Assembly (NCBI GenBank): GCA_022828595.1
Contig: JAKGHH010000002.1
Span: forward strand, 107,319,254 to 107,383,253
From: Nelumbo lutea
Taxonomy: Eukaryota > Streptophyta > Magnoliopsida > Proteales > Nelumbonaceae
Direction of reading: 5' to 3'
Length of the DNA: 64,000 bases
Both the position numbers and the translations under genes were made by a program. Positions 20,955 to 32,669 of this stretch are shown piece after piece. The number at the start of each line of letters is the position of its first letter. Positions within the stretch are counted from its first letter, which is position 1. Below the pieces are notes generated by a model. It was not told where the DNA came from and did no database searches. It saw only the letters and a list, made by a program, of their open reading frames with translations.

Positions 20955-21361
20955 TAGGGGTCTCAATTGGACTGGATTTGGTCCAATCCGATCCAGTCCA
21001 ATGTGAGTCCATTATAAATGGACTAGGTCCAATTGAATCCACTGAATGTTTTGGATCAATTTGGATTGGTCCAATTCAAGGTCTGAACCGTCAATTCTAT
21101 TCAAATTCATTTTGATTTAGATTGATTTCAACACGAACCCCGTCTATTGACACATTATTATCTTATATCAATGGATCAGATATTGGCTTAATCCGACCCA
21201 ATCCAATATAAATTTGTTATGAATGGACCAGGTCCAATCTAATCTAATAAATATATTGGACTAGATTGGTCCAATTCAATGTCATGTTGGTCCATCCAAT
21301 CTATCCAAATTGATTTTGTATTGATGGAGTCCAATCCAAAACCAGTCCATTGGCACCCTTA
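20955..21361. mobile_element. hAT-like element, GGTCCAAT-type interior
   Basis: It starts TAGGGGTCTCAATTGG and ends CCATTGGCACCCTTA (inverted). The arms are repeats of GGACTGGATTTGGTCC and similar motifs. The flanking octamers match poorly (about 3 of 8), so this copy is assigned by its ends only. Confidence 0.6.
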
Positions 21362-21553
21362 GCCAATATGATATTTTCAGAAAAATTGGAAAAATAAAAT
21401 AAATTAATAAGATAAACAAAAAGTTGAAAAAAAAATCATAAAATTTTATTTCATATGGATTTTAATGTATACAATTATTTATATATGAAATAATAAAACA
21501 AAATTGAAAAAATATTACAATAAAAATTAACTAAAATAATATAATAAAATTAA

Positions 21554-21588
<35 letters not shown>

Positions 21589-22555
21589 CCCACTTGCTAC
21601 AGTGGCCATGCTGGGCATAGCACGACCTGAGTCGTGTTGGGGCATGCCAGGTTCGTAGACAGCCTGACCCACTTTATACTTCTATGATATGTCGACTCAG
21701 TTTCCATATCAGAATCTGGCATTTGATAAATTCATGATCAAACCTGATTGAACAGACATAAATCTCATTACATTATAATTGTTTATTTATCAAATTAATT
21801 TGAAAATTTCAAATGCACCCTGCACCTAACACTATCAGAATTCTATTCGAATACAGGTTTGAGAAACCCGTAATAATAAAGAGTTGGTTCAAATATTAAT
21901 ATCTGTGGTCCCACCATAACTAAAAGAATTCCTGGTGATTGCACAATAGGATTCATTTTCTTAGTGAAACATCATCATCTAGAGTTATCCCAATCATATG
22001 GATTGGCTGGCACAAGGCTAGAGGACGATGATGATGATGGACCATCAATTTTGTTTTTTCATTTTATTTATTTTTAATGATATATTCATTGTTAAATTAT
22101 GAACACACGAATCATTTATTACTACTTTTGTTTTATGTCCTTTTTGTCTATTCTCATGATTATTTTCAAAATTTTTATTATACTATTTTGTTCCTTTACA
22201 AAAACAACTCTCACATCAGCAATCCAATAAAAAAAAAAAAATTATCCCATCATCTTGTACGAACACTAACAGCCTTTTAGATGATAGTAGGGGAGGAGGG
22301 GGGGCTGGAATTCAGAATTCTGCAAGCATTTTGACCCATTTGTTTTGTTCTTCTTTCTAATTAAGAAAATTGACTTCAATGCCACGCAAGGCAACTAGGA
22401 CAACCCATATAAACAATTTGGAATTTTGGATAAGAAGGCTAAAATACCTAGGTATTTCCCTTTATTGTTCTCAAAGTAAGCATGTTTCTCTTAATTATTG
22501 ATTCTGACGATTCATTCCTAACAACCCTTAATCACTCCATTACAACGTCAAGTAT
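21362..22555. other. AT-rich, (TA)n microsatellite, no gene
   Basis: Positions 21557-21587 are a pure TA run. The rest is AT-rich with no coding pattern or recognisable repeat. Confidence 0.5.
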
Positions 22556-22760
22556 AAAATGGGGTGCCCAGTTTGAGGTAAATCCATCTTGTCACTCTCT
22601 AGCTTTCTTGTTCTTGAGTGGCCTCCTCTAATCCCTCATCTCAAGCCTGGTCCAATTCTTCTGAGGCATTTGGCTGAATTGACCATCAAAGTCTCTGCCA
22701 TTGAGATAACACCCGGGGCCTCTAACGTGATTTCTTGTTCTCAAATTGGACATGTCGGTC
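22556..22760 (+). mobile_element. LTR fragment (U3-R-U5 style)
   Basis: A TATA-like TATAAAATGGGGTGCC is followed by a CT-rich leader and by TTGACCATCAAAGTCTCTGCC, then CCCGGGGCCTCTAACG. This layout is typical of plant Ty3-type LTRs. A related block is at 47.7-47.95 kb. The borders are not resolved. Confidence 0.35.
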
Positions 22761-22849
22761 TTGACTAATGGAAGCAAAGTTACTTTGTTGCCCTTAACCC
22801 CATCATTGATAGCAAAAATTATGTTTTAGATAATCTGAAAAGCAAATTA

Positions 22850-23450
22850 ACTGTACAATCGAAAGTCTTTTGCTCTTTCTACTATTGGGATACAAATTCT
22901 TATTCAAAGATCTTGGTATAAAATGGATTTGGAAACTTCCCATTTCTTCTCATTTTAGACTATTCTTGTATCGTGTTCTAAATAACTTTTTACCAGTTAA
23001 AACTAAATTGCACTCCTTATAAGATATTGACCATATTATGTTCCTTTGATGGATTTGAGACTGAATCTCTTACTCATTTATTTGTATCTTGTTATTTTGT
23101 TTCTACCTTTTTTTTTTTTTTTCTGTGGTAGCTTTTCTCTCATATCATCGTTTAGGAACCTTGGTTTGATTGTTTCCACCTTTTTATTTCCAATCTTCCT
23201 GATAAATCTACTATGGCTATCTTATCTTGGATTGTGTGTTTACTGTGTATTGCATTTGGTTTGCATGAAATGAAAAATGTTTTAATAACAAAGACATCTT
23301 TGTTGATCGGATCATACATGCATCATGCCAATATTCTATGTCAGGATAGTTTGCCACGAAGTTTGAATATTGCTTCTAATATCACTCATATTCAATTTTC
23401 TGATGGAGGAACTTTGTCAACTTCTCAAATTTATGGCTCAGTTTAGGAGT
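22850..23450 (+). mobile_element. LINE relic with zinc-finger-like region
   Basis: The translation gives WKLPISSHFRLFLYRVLNNF and CSFDGFETESLTHLFVSCYF, the pattern of the Cys/His-containing domain between reverse transcriptase and RNase H in plant LINEs (zf-RVT). Stops and a frame change break it. It ends in a stretch, GTAGAGTGCAAAACC, that recurs elsewhere in the window. Confidence 0.5.
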
Positions 23451-23553
23451 ACAAATTATGCAAATATGTAGAGTGCAAAACCTTATGTTTTGTATTATTT
23501 TGTATCTATTTGTATTTGTATTTTTTCTAAACTGAGCCTATGGTTGAATTTAT

Positions 23554-25616
23554 TAGGGGTGAGCATGGGTCAGTTCGGTTCCATCGTAGAACTTAGAACC
23601 TACCCTATAGGGCTCGATTCCAAGATTTTGAAACCGAAACCTACCTTGTGAAGGTTGGTTCTAGGGTTGTTTCTATCTTTGGTGGTTCCAAGGTCTACAC
23701 ATGGAACCTGTTTTCTCTTTACTCCCCCATTCAAAAAAAAAAAAAAGAAACATATTTTTTAAAAATTTGATTTCCAATAAATATAATATATAGTTTAAAA
23801 CTTATATCATCTTTATTGATTAAATTGAATACCATTGTATGCTTCAAAAACTTATAATTTAAATTTTGTAAACATTACCTTTTACATTAATTACTTATTG
23901 TACACATTCAAATATTAAAATGAAAACAAATGATGAAATAACTTAAGTAACTCAATGGTCAAGTGAATTACACATTCAAATATAGTTAAGTTTGGTTCCA
24001 AGGCAGGTTCCACCAAGGCCAAACAAGGTAGGATAAACCCCTAAATCCTATAACTGGACTGGGTGGGGGTCGGTTCCAAGAATTTGGAACCAGGCCCTGC
24101 CCTATAATAGATTGGGTAGGGTCGGTTCAAGGTTAATTCAAGGTCGGCTCTAATAATTCTGTATTTTGATGCCTTAAGGGCAACATTTTAGGGGTATTTT
24201 AGACCTTAGATTGACTAATCTATACCCTTTTTCCAGTTAAATTAAATGTTGTGACATCTAAGGGTCCCTGTAGAAATTATGGGTAAAAACTGAAAAATTT
24301 ATAGGGTTTTTTTGCAGATTTTGGGAAGTTGATGAAAATTCTAGCTGAGAGAGGGGGTGTTTCTGTGAAAAACTAAGCACGGGAGGGCGCCTCCTATCTG
24401 CTAAACCTAGAAAGGAGCCCTAGCTATATTAGCATACTCCCCTCTCCTTAACAAATCCTAGGGTGCCTCTCCACTCATTCTTTTCACCTCTAACAAACCT
24501 TAGTCGCCCCTAACTGTTAAATCTTCACCTTCCACTTCTCCCCAACATCTAATCTCAACTATCTAAGCCTTAGTAACCTCTTATACCCTTAGATCTTCAC
24601 CTTGCAATCTCCACCCTCCATTCTAGGGCGCCACCCACTCTTTTAATCTCTACCTTTTAGCCCTAGGCGCTCAAATCTCCACCATCCAGTCCTAGGAGCT
24701 TAAATCCCAACCCTCCATACTTATAGGCACCTTCTCCTTTTCACTCTAGCCGTAGGATCCCTTTAGTTTAATCCTAACCCTCCATTCCTAAACCTTAGGG
24801 CCACCCATTTTCTACATAAATCCACTAGCTACCCCTCTCTTTCTCTCTAATCCCAGTTTTGTCCACCCTTCTCTATAAAAAGGGCCCCAAGGGCCCTGGA
24901 GGAGGGGTTGGTTAGCCCTGTTCACAAGGCCAAGGCTTTTTGAGGGGTTTAAGGGTTACAGGAAGGAGGACGCCCAGTTCTTGTCAGGAGGGGTTCCTGC
25001 AAGCAGTTCGTCCAACCTGTAACTGCCGCAATTGGAGCTAATCCACCATTTTTTATTTTGCTTTACTTTCTAACAATTTAATTTCTATAATTTTTTATTT
25101 TGATTTGATTTAATTTATGTTTTTCTTTGTCTTTCGTAGATCTAAATTTGCCCAGTTCAAGGTTAAGGTGTCTCGAGGGGTTCGAGGGTTGAACGGAGGA
25201 AGAATGACTTATAGTTTGTTTTCTCGAAAATCTACCACCATTGGATCCGAATTTCAGCACATTTTTATTTATTTTCTTGTTAATTTCAGTTTTATTTAAT
25301 TTCAGAATTTAATTTCTTGTGTTTTTCAATTATGAGTATTTAATATCAGATTTAATAAATTTTATTTTCTTATTTTCTACAAATCCCAAATCTATTTCTT
25401 TTTTTTTTTATTTATCCAGAACAAAATAATAATTTTTAACTTTGCTTCCCTGAGAATTTGACCCCTTCCTCACCACTAAACTACGTTCTTTATTTAGTTT
25501 TGAGGATTGAAAAAATACAAATTATTAACCCAGTGTCCCGGGTGTTTGATGACACATCCCGAGCACACCTGGCTTCATTCAGTTTTAGGTAGAACCTACC
25601 CATTTGTTCACCCTTA
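23554..25616. mobile_element. hAT-like element split by an inserted LTR-like sequence
   Basis: The left end is TAGGGGTGAGCATGGGTC (23554) and the right end CATTTGTTCACCCTTA (ends 25616). The flanks are GAATTTAT (23546-23553) and GTATTTAG (25617-25624), 6 of 8 alike. The left part (to about 24150) has GGTTCCAAGG/GGTTCC-type motifs, and the right arm resumes at about 25585 with TAGGTAGAACCTACC. The 1.4 kb between has a different character and is listed separately. Confidence 0.6.
24150..25560 (+). mobile_element. candidate solo LTR
   Basis: The block contains CTCTATAAAAAGGGCCCC (about 24872), a good retroelement core promoter, followed by a leader-like GC-rich stretch and a long AT-rich tail. 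It starts near TGTATTTTGATG and ends near TTTGATGACACA, so TG...CA ends are possible. No internal retroelement genes are present. Borders and superfamily are uncertain. Confidence 0.4.
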
Positions 25617-25784
25617 GTATTTAGTGCTCACCTGACCTAACAGTTTCTATGGTGATCATAAGTGGACGTCATGTTTCAAATGAGGAACTAATATCTCTTA
25701 AAGCAGTGAAACTTTTTACCATGAACTGTTTGTGGTTCATTGATGATGTTAAAACTTTTTAGCACCATTTGTTCCTTAAGCTGT

Positions 25785-25955
25785 GTTTAGTTGCAATGCA
25801 AATAAATTTGCACTGATGCAAAATTATGATAGTGCAAATGATTTGAGTGTAAATTTTGATATATTTTTGTTTATTTTGTTTGATTGCATTACAAATGAAG
25901 TAAATTAAGATATGAAGCTGAATAAAGTAAAACCCAAAACAAAACTCAGCCTTAA
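25785..25955 (+). repeat. dispersed repeat, TGCAAATAAATTTGCAC family
   Basis: The block with AATAAATTTGCACTGATGC, TTTGTTTATTTTGTTTGATTG and AAATTAAGATATGAAGC recurs at about 51905-52175 in the same direction, and a diverged reverse copy is at about 34290-34460. It is likely a MITE family. The ends are not resolved. Confidence 0.5.
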
Positions 25956-26276
25956 TTGCAAAGATCCATCATGTTCTTTTTTTGTCATATTAATCATTTT
26001 GTTATCCATCCTGCGCATTGGGTAGTTAATTATGCTAAAATCCCCCCGTCCCACTTTTGTTTTGATACTTCTCCTAACCAGCTACCAAATGTTGGTAACT
26101 TTCTATCTTTTTCTATGGTTTTATATAATTTCTTTATTTATAAAGAAAGCAAGTAGAACAATCCCATCAGCTTTCTGAACGATTTTCTTATTTTGAACTA
26201 AAATGGACTTTTGATCTATCGCTCTAAATGTGTTTGAGGATTAGTTCATTTTTATGTAGCTAACCTAAGGCATGTT

Positions 26277-26403
26277 TAGGGGTGCAAGTCGGGTATCCAA
26301 TTTAAAGAATTTACACTGTAGTGTAGTGTGTATGTACCCTTGAATTAGGCCCATTCAAATTATAACCAGTACTCAACCGAAGCCCGCCCAAATTGCACCC
26401 ATA
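26277..26403. mobile_element. 127-bp hAT-like element
   Basis: It starts TAGGGGTGCAAGTCGGG and ends AAATTGCACCCATA. The flanks GGCATGTT (26269-26276) and GGCATGTA (26404-26411) match in 7 of 8 bases. It is very short, so the termini alone seem enough for transposition. Confidence 0.75.
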
Positions 26404-26411
26404 GGCATGTA

Positions 26412-26899
26412 ATGAATGGTTTAGATGAAGGAAATGGAACCACTCGGGATTTCCTACTCACTTTTCTGGGTAGAGAGTGGGTAGAAAAAGTGACTAGAAA
26501 ATTTGGGCTCAAATGAAGCAGTCCCATAATGATGGATTTCACTTATCAGGATTGACCTAACATCACTAAGGAATTTGGATTTGCTCCTAACACCAACCTC
26601 AGCATTTTCAGCTGTGCATTAAGAATATCTTCCATACTTATATGTAGTCATTCATGGGAGATGTTCCCAATGCATGGTTGCAATGTGCTGTGAGGTTGGA
26701 GTGAAAAACACTTTATGAGGAGCAAATTCGATGTCCACTCCAAGATGGTCACAAGACTACACAATTATGAAATTTGGCATAGGTCATGTCCTAGGCAGAA
26801 GGGATGTCATAAGTCCATAACAATGAGTTAATCATTTGGTATTTTAATAGCTCAAGAATGCCTCTCACCAAGTAGCAGTTGAAGGTGGTTGTTTGGCAC
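26412..26899. other. no gene seen
   Basis: No coding pattern or repeat that I can name. Confidence 0.35.
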
Positions 26900-29640
26900 A
26901 AATGACATCCAAATGGATATAAGATGTTTAACTCATGGATAAACAAAGATATATGGAAAAGTTTAAAAGAACATGGATTAAGAGAAGAGCTGGGTTTAGT
27001 TAATGTTCAAGATAAATTCTTTTTGATTAATCAGATTTGGAACAATGATATGGAAATTACTTGTTCGGCAACTATAAGAGAAAAAAGTTGTGGAGTTTTA
27101 TAATAAAAATCGTTATAGAGGAAGGTTATAAAGTGCATAATTACTTATTTGACACCATCCATTGTCTGGTTTCTAGCAAGGAAAGTAATTCCCTTACCTG
27201 GGTTCTAATAATAAATGAAATTAAAGCTACGATTTTTTCTATGAATGTTGAAAGTGTTCCTAGCCCTAATGGCTTTGAAGGGAGTTTTTATGAAAATTGT
27301 GGGTGTATATGTTATTTAGGAAATTTGGATTGATTTGGTTCACCTTTGTGCAAGTAATTGTTGGTTTTTGGTCATGATAAATGGTTCCCCTTTAAGCTAT
27401 TTTCATTCAGCCAAGGTTTGAGACAAGGTAACTCCCTATCTCCCAGTTTTTTGGATGAAGAAGTGCCTAGTAGAGGACTTTTTTCTATCTAAAATAATTG
27501 TTATGTCCTTTATTTTTCTCTTCCTAGAGCTTGTACTCCTACCTCTCATAGTCATGGTCTATTTGCTGATGATACTATGAGTTTTGTTAGAGGAGAGAAG
27601 CATGATTTGTTGAATCTCATGTCTTTTCTTACTATCTAGCTATGAACAAGCCTCAGGTCAACAGGCAAAGAGAAGTCATGCTTTATAGTGAACCCTAAAC
27701 ATCCACTATTAATATGATAAAGCATGATATGGGGTTCAACAAAAAACAGTTGTCTTTCACCTACCTTGAGTCTCATATTATTAGTTATAGAAGATTGAAA
27801 ATTTCATAAGGAAAGTTGAAGGTTGGAAAGCTAATTAAGCTCTTTTCTTCAGGAGGTTGTGTTATTCTTGTTAGACATTGCAGTCCATGCCAATTCACAT
27901 TTTAAGTGTAGTGATCCCCTTAAAGCTGTCATTAAATAGGATTTATAGTATTTTAACTAGTTTTATTTGGGGTTCTTCGGAATTTGGCAATTGTACCTAT
28001 TAGATAAGCTGGTCCAAAATTTGCAAACCTATACAAGAAGATAGGGTTGGTATGCATTTTTTTTTTGTTTGATATCTCTAAAGCTTTCATCCTTAAAGCT
28101 TGGAAATAGGTTAATTCAAGTATTTGGGCTGAGTTCCTATGTTCTAAGTATGTCAAATCAACTCTCTTGTTTAACTTAGCTCTTCTTTCAATGTCAAGAA
28201 ATAGTTCAAAATTTTGGTAGAAAATGTTAAATGTAAAAATCCAGCTTTATTGCACTACCAATGGTTAATAGGGAAAGGTGAGATATCGTTTTGGTAGGAC
28301 AGCTGGATGGGTTCAGGTCCTCTTATTATTTATGAAATTCATAATGTGAGTTGTTGCTATCAAGGGTGGGCTGAGAGTAATAATGTAATTATGCTTCTGT
28401 AAACGAGGGTTAATTGCGTTCATAGGCTGATAGAGCCAAGGGCCTATAAATCCGACCTGTAAAGGAGGAAGTACGTCAGAAACCCTGGGTATTATCCTAG
28501 GGGCAGACAGTCCCATGATCAAATTAGTAAGATGAGGTCTAAGGAGAGAGTATTTAGATGAGGCCTACGAGGTAAATACCTTAAGAGCAGTAGAAGCCAA
28601 AATGATTACCTCATGGTGACGCACATATTTATATTTGAGCTCGCCTAGAATTGGTTAGTAGTGATCGGCCAAGATTGCATCCGGCCGATGCCACATGGCA
28701 TCATCTTAAGCCCTGCCTCTGCCTCATGCGCCTACATCATGAGTGTTCATGATTTCCCTTATGTCAAAGTTTGCATGTTGATGGAGTTGGCACTTTAACC
28801 TTGTTGGGAATATTCCTAAAACGATTCTTGAGGTGGTTGGTGACTTGAGGTTTTACGTGAGTGAGGAGGAAGATAAATTAATTTGGAAAGGAAGTACTAT
28901 AGTGAATTCTCTATTTCTACAGCTTGAGAACTTTCTTCAAACCACGTTAATAAGGTTGGCTGGTATAAGTTTGATCGGAAGTCGGTGTTACCCACTAAAA
29001 TCTCGATGTTTATGTGGCAATTTATTAGTGGTGCACTTCCTTTATACATTGTTATTGGGAAGAAGGGAGTTTAGTTGGTCAGCCTCGATCGAGACGTTGT
29101 GGGGATCATTGCATTGAAAGTTTTAATCACCTTTTCTCTAATGGTGCCATGACAAAGAAATTGAAAGTTCCCATTATTGAATTCGAAGATGGGTGATATG
29201 GAAAGAAAGAAAAGAAAGAAACTCTCGTATATATAAAGGAAAAGGAGTGCCAACTGACCTTAAGCCTTATAAAACAAATTAATAAGTGGGTAAGGAAGAT
29301 TAGTATGCACCATGGAAAACCATTTATACATGTTAATTCTCTCTCTCTCTTTTTTTTTTTTTTTGTATTTCCAATATTCCTATGAAATCTATAAAGAGAG
29401 CAAAAGATGGATCTATTGGCAATTCCCTACTATTTTCCCTTACAAATTGAATGTAGATGGAGCTTGTTGTGGATATCCCAATAGATGTGGAGGAGGTGTT
29501 GTGATGAGAGATCATCTTGGCATTTTTTTGTTTGGCTTTTCATAATTTCTTCTTCAATCCTTGTTGAATTCCATACTTTGTATATATGATGGCTTTAAAA
29601 TTTATTTTGATAATGGTATTTGTGAAATTGAGGTGGAAAG
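26900..29640 (+). mobile_element. L1-type LINE relic, interrupted
   Basis: Reverse transcriptase pieces: MNVESVPSPNGFEGSFYENC (27241-27300, the NKAPGPDGF block), RQG-like codons (about 27420), and GLFADDTMSFVRG (27549-27596, the catalytic ADD). A zf-RVT-like part follows at about 28970-29130 (PTKISMFMWQFISGALPLYI, then CCGDHCIESFNHLF). RNase H starts near 29440 with LNVDGACCG and reaches EVESD at 29640. Many stops are present. A 440-bp insertion (28345-28785) and the LTR at 29641 interrupt it. Confidence 0.6.
28345..28785. mobile_element. insertion in the LINE, flanked by GAGTTG
   Basis: The LINE protein pattern stops at about 28345 and resumes at about 28800. The foreign stretch between is flanked by the direct repeat GAGTTG (about 28348 and 28783). 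It could be a small solo LTR or another non-coding element. There are no clean TG...CA ends. Confidence 0.35.
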
Positions 29641-31202
29641 TGATGAGGGCAGATTTGGCCCTCCAGTGAAATTGTGACACGTGGTACCTCATGACAATTA
29701 GGCGACACCCAAGCAACAACTTACCAAGTTGGTGTTCCACCCGGGCATCGGCCTGGTGCGGCTTGGCACGGCCTACGGCCGGCCTACACGTGGCCTGCGC
29801 ACTGCCTGGCACGCGACCTGAGCACTGCTTGGCGTGTGGCCTGCGCGCGACCTACTTGATCTGGCCGACCTAGATCGACATGATCCGACCTGGCCGACCT
29901 AATCGACCTGGATCAGCCCGGCACATGATCCGACCTGGTCGACCTAGCCGACCCGAAAACCCATGAGTCGCCCATCGATAAACTCGGCATGCATACCCCA
30001 CGAGCTCGGTAGCTCGCCAAGGAGCTCGGTAGCTCACCAAAGAGCTCGCCAAGGAGCTAGGCAGCTATCCAAGGAGCTCGCCAAGGAGTTCACCACCAAG
30101 GAGCCAGGCAGCTTGGCAGAGCTCGCCACAAGCAGCTCGGCATAGCCCAAGGAGCTTGGCATAGCTCCCCCGGGCAGCTCGCCACTTGTAGGGTAGCTCG
30201 GTACAGAAGAGCAGTTTGGCATATCGTAGGAAGATCTCCTGCCTGACAACCTACTTGACAGATCTGAAAACCTGCGCCCACGTCTCTCGCCAGGCAGCGC
30301 CTTCCTGGCAGAGCCGTACTCTACAACAGTCGCCTACACATGCTGCCTCAGCTCTAACAGCGATAACTGTGGCAGAGAGACAAAGGCGGTTATGCCTGAC
30401 TTGACAGAGGTGGTCATGCCTGATTTGACAGGACACCACTATATAAGGACTCCAACCCCCAAAGGCAAGGGGAGAGAAGGAAAAAATGGAGGTAATCCCT
30501 GCTCTGTAGCTCTCTCATTCCTCTAATATCATCTTCAAGTTCTCGACAATCAAAGTGCTAACTTAGGCATCGGAGAGTCCCTGCAGGGTAAATACCCTCG
30601 GGCCCCCTGGTTCAGTTCTCGTAGGTTCCTCAGCTCCCGCCGCCTACAAAGAGGAGGAAAAGATGGAGTTCTCGCAGGTCCCTCAACTCACGCCGCCTAC
30701 AAAGGAGAGGAGATCACCTCATGTAGAGAGCAGTTGGGTTGCGCTACACCAAGGAGCTCCACCATCCTCTGAGTTATAGGCCACCTAGGAGCAGGTCAAA
30801 TGACAAGTCCACCAAGGTAGCTCACCACCAGGGAGCTCAGCATAGCTCTCTCCCAGGCAGTTCGCCATCAGGGAGCTCGACATAGCTCTCCCCATCTCGG
30901 CATAGCTTGGGCAGCTCGACATAGCTCTCCCTAGCTCGACATAGCTCTCCCTAGCTCGACATAGCTCTCCCCAGCTCGACAAAGCTCTCCCCCAGGCAGT
31001 TAGCCATCAGGGAGCTCATCACTAGGCAGCTCACCACCAGGGAGCTTGTCACCAAGTAGCTCGTCACCAGGTAACTCACCACCAGGGAGCTTGTCACCAG
31101 GTAGCTCACCACCAGGGAGTTCGTCACCAAGTAGCTCACCACCAGGCAGTTCACCACCAGGGAACTCCACCATCCTCTCCTAGGAGCAGGTCAAATGACA
31201 AG
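29641..31202 (+). mobile_element. GC-rich LTR with minisatellite blocks
   Basis: Much richer in G and C than its surroundings. Promoter: ACTATATAAGGACTCC at about 30431. Downstream comes CTAACTTAGGCATCGGAGAGTCCC (from about 30559), close to the U5 style of plant Ty3-type elements. Upstream (about 29995-30180) and downstream (about 30800-31170) are arrays of AAGGAGCTCGCC and ACCAGGGAGCTCGTC-like units. The phrase AGGAGCAGGTCAAATGACAAG occurs at 30787 and at 31181, so a block of about 400 bp is repeated. There are no retroelement genes. The 3' edge near 31202 is a guess. Confidence 0.5.
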
Positions 31203-31803
31203 GCACTTAGCCAAAAAAAATTGATACATAAAAGAAAATGATACATGACCAGAAACATTTACATCAGAGAGTGATAGCAAATATTTGGTAGACATTATGC
31301 TTGAAATAGATGCAACCTACCAGAAAGTATTTTAATTTATATATTGCAAGATATAAAGTCCATGGCCTCCACCATGCATGTCAAGTACCCCCATACGCTT
31401 AAAGGTAACAAATATGCTGATTTTTTTTAGCAAAGGGATTAACAATTGAGGATTCACTTGATTTAGCTTTTTGCATGAGTCTCCTTGACTTTTGCAAGAG
31501 ATTCTTCAAGAAGACTACCAAAGACCCCATGTTTCTTTGTACTGGATAATGATTCTACTTTGTTCTTTGTTCTCATTAATTGGATGCATTTTTGGTTTTA
31601 CTTTTTGCTTGGGCAAGGTTGAGATGGTGAGAAAGTGGATTTTGTATCTTGGTTTTGGGGCAAGGCGAGTTATGTCTTCCCTTGTTATCTTTTTCTTAAC
31701 TTTTGATAATGGTTGATTAATAAAATTTTAGGTGGCCACCCCACGACTTAGAGTAAACTTAGTGGCTAGAAAAAGTTCATTCAAAATATTATGTTGTGTT
31801 TGG
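31203..31803. other. no gene seen
   Basis: AT-rich. The frame at 31492-31716 is hydrophobic but shows no recognisable family. Confidence 0.35.
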
Positions 31804-31811
31804 ATTATGGG

Positions 31812-32197
31812 TAGGGGTGAGCAAAAAAATTGAAAAACCGAATCAACCGGTTTGTTTTCAGTTTGGCGTTTTTAAAAAATCAAAGGTATCGTTCAGTTCA
31901 GTTAATCAATATGGAGAACCAACGGTTAACTGGATCAATCGGTATACATATATTTATATATATTTTATATATATTTATGTATATTATATAAATTATATAT
32001 TATAAATTAATAAATATGCATTATATATATTTGTATAAAAATTAAAAACCAAAAAATCGACGAACTAAACCGATGATTAACCGAACCGGTCAACTAGTTA
32101 ACCCGATTGACTTTGGTTCGGTTTCAGTTACCGGTTTTCTAAAAACTAATGGTACCAGTTCGATTAAAAAGAAAGGCCACTGTAAGCATACACCCTA
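31812..32197. mobile_element. hAT-like element with perfect 8-bp target duplication
   Basis: It starts TAGGGGTGAGC and ends GTAAGCATACACCCTA. The flanks ATTATGGG (31804-31811) and ATTATGGG (32198-32205) are identical. The arms are AACCGGTTTGGTT-type motifs around an AT-rich core with TATATA runs. This is the best-defined member of the family in the window. Confidence 0.85.
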
Positions 32198-32378
32198 ATT
32201 ATGGGGTGGAACTGAAGATTGAAGCGAAAAGTAGTGTCCATATTGGATTCTATATTTCAGTGAAAAATGAAACAAACAACAAAATAAGGGAAGTGGTAAC
32301 CTTCTCAATTGCAATATATCAGATGCGTTTTCCTCTGTCCTTTCACAGGATGGTTTTCCCTCTTGCATTCTCACACAT

Positions 32379-32669
32379 GGTTTTCAAAACCGGATTGGAC
32401 CGAATGGTCAAACTGGAAAACCAGGAACCAGTTAGGTGATCGGTTTCGTTTTCCCAAAAAACCGAATTTTCCCCCAAAGCCATTGATTTTGGTCAGGGAA
32501 CTGCTGAACCGGGCCATTAATCGTTCAAACCGTTCATACGGTTTTGACCATTTTTTTTTATTTTTTTCTCAGAATGAGCCGGGCGTTTGATTCGAACGAT
32601 CGGACTGTTCGACCCAGTAACCAAACCCCTGACCGGTTCAATCACCGGGTCGGTTTTAAAAACCATGTT
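32379..32669. repeat. foldback repeat with CATGGTTTT ends
   Basis: It starts CATGGTTTTCAAAACCGG and ends CCGGGTCGGTTTTAAAAACCATG, which pair as an inverted repeat. The interior is GGACCGAATGGTC, CCGGTTC and similar motifs. It resembles the hAT-like group in composition but has different ends. No target duplication was found. Confidence 0.5.

Noticed and set aside
29691..31157. Many short frames in the GC-rich block
   Set aside because: Low stop-codon density from high GC and minisatellites, not genes.
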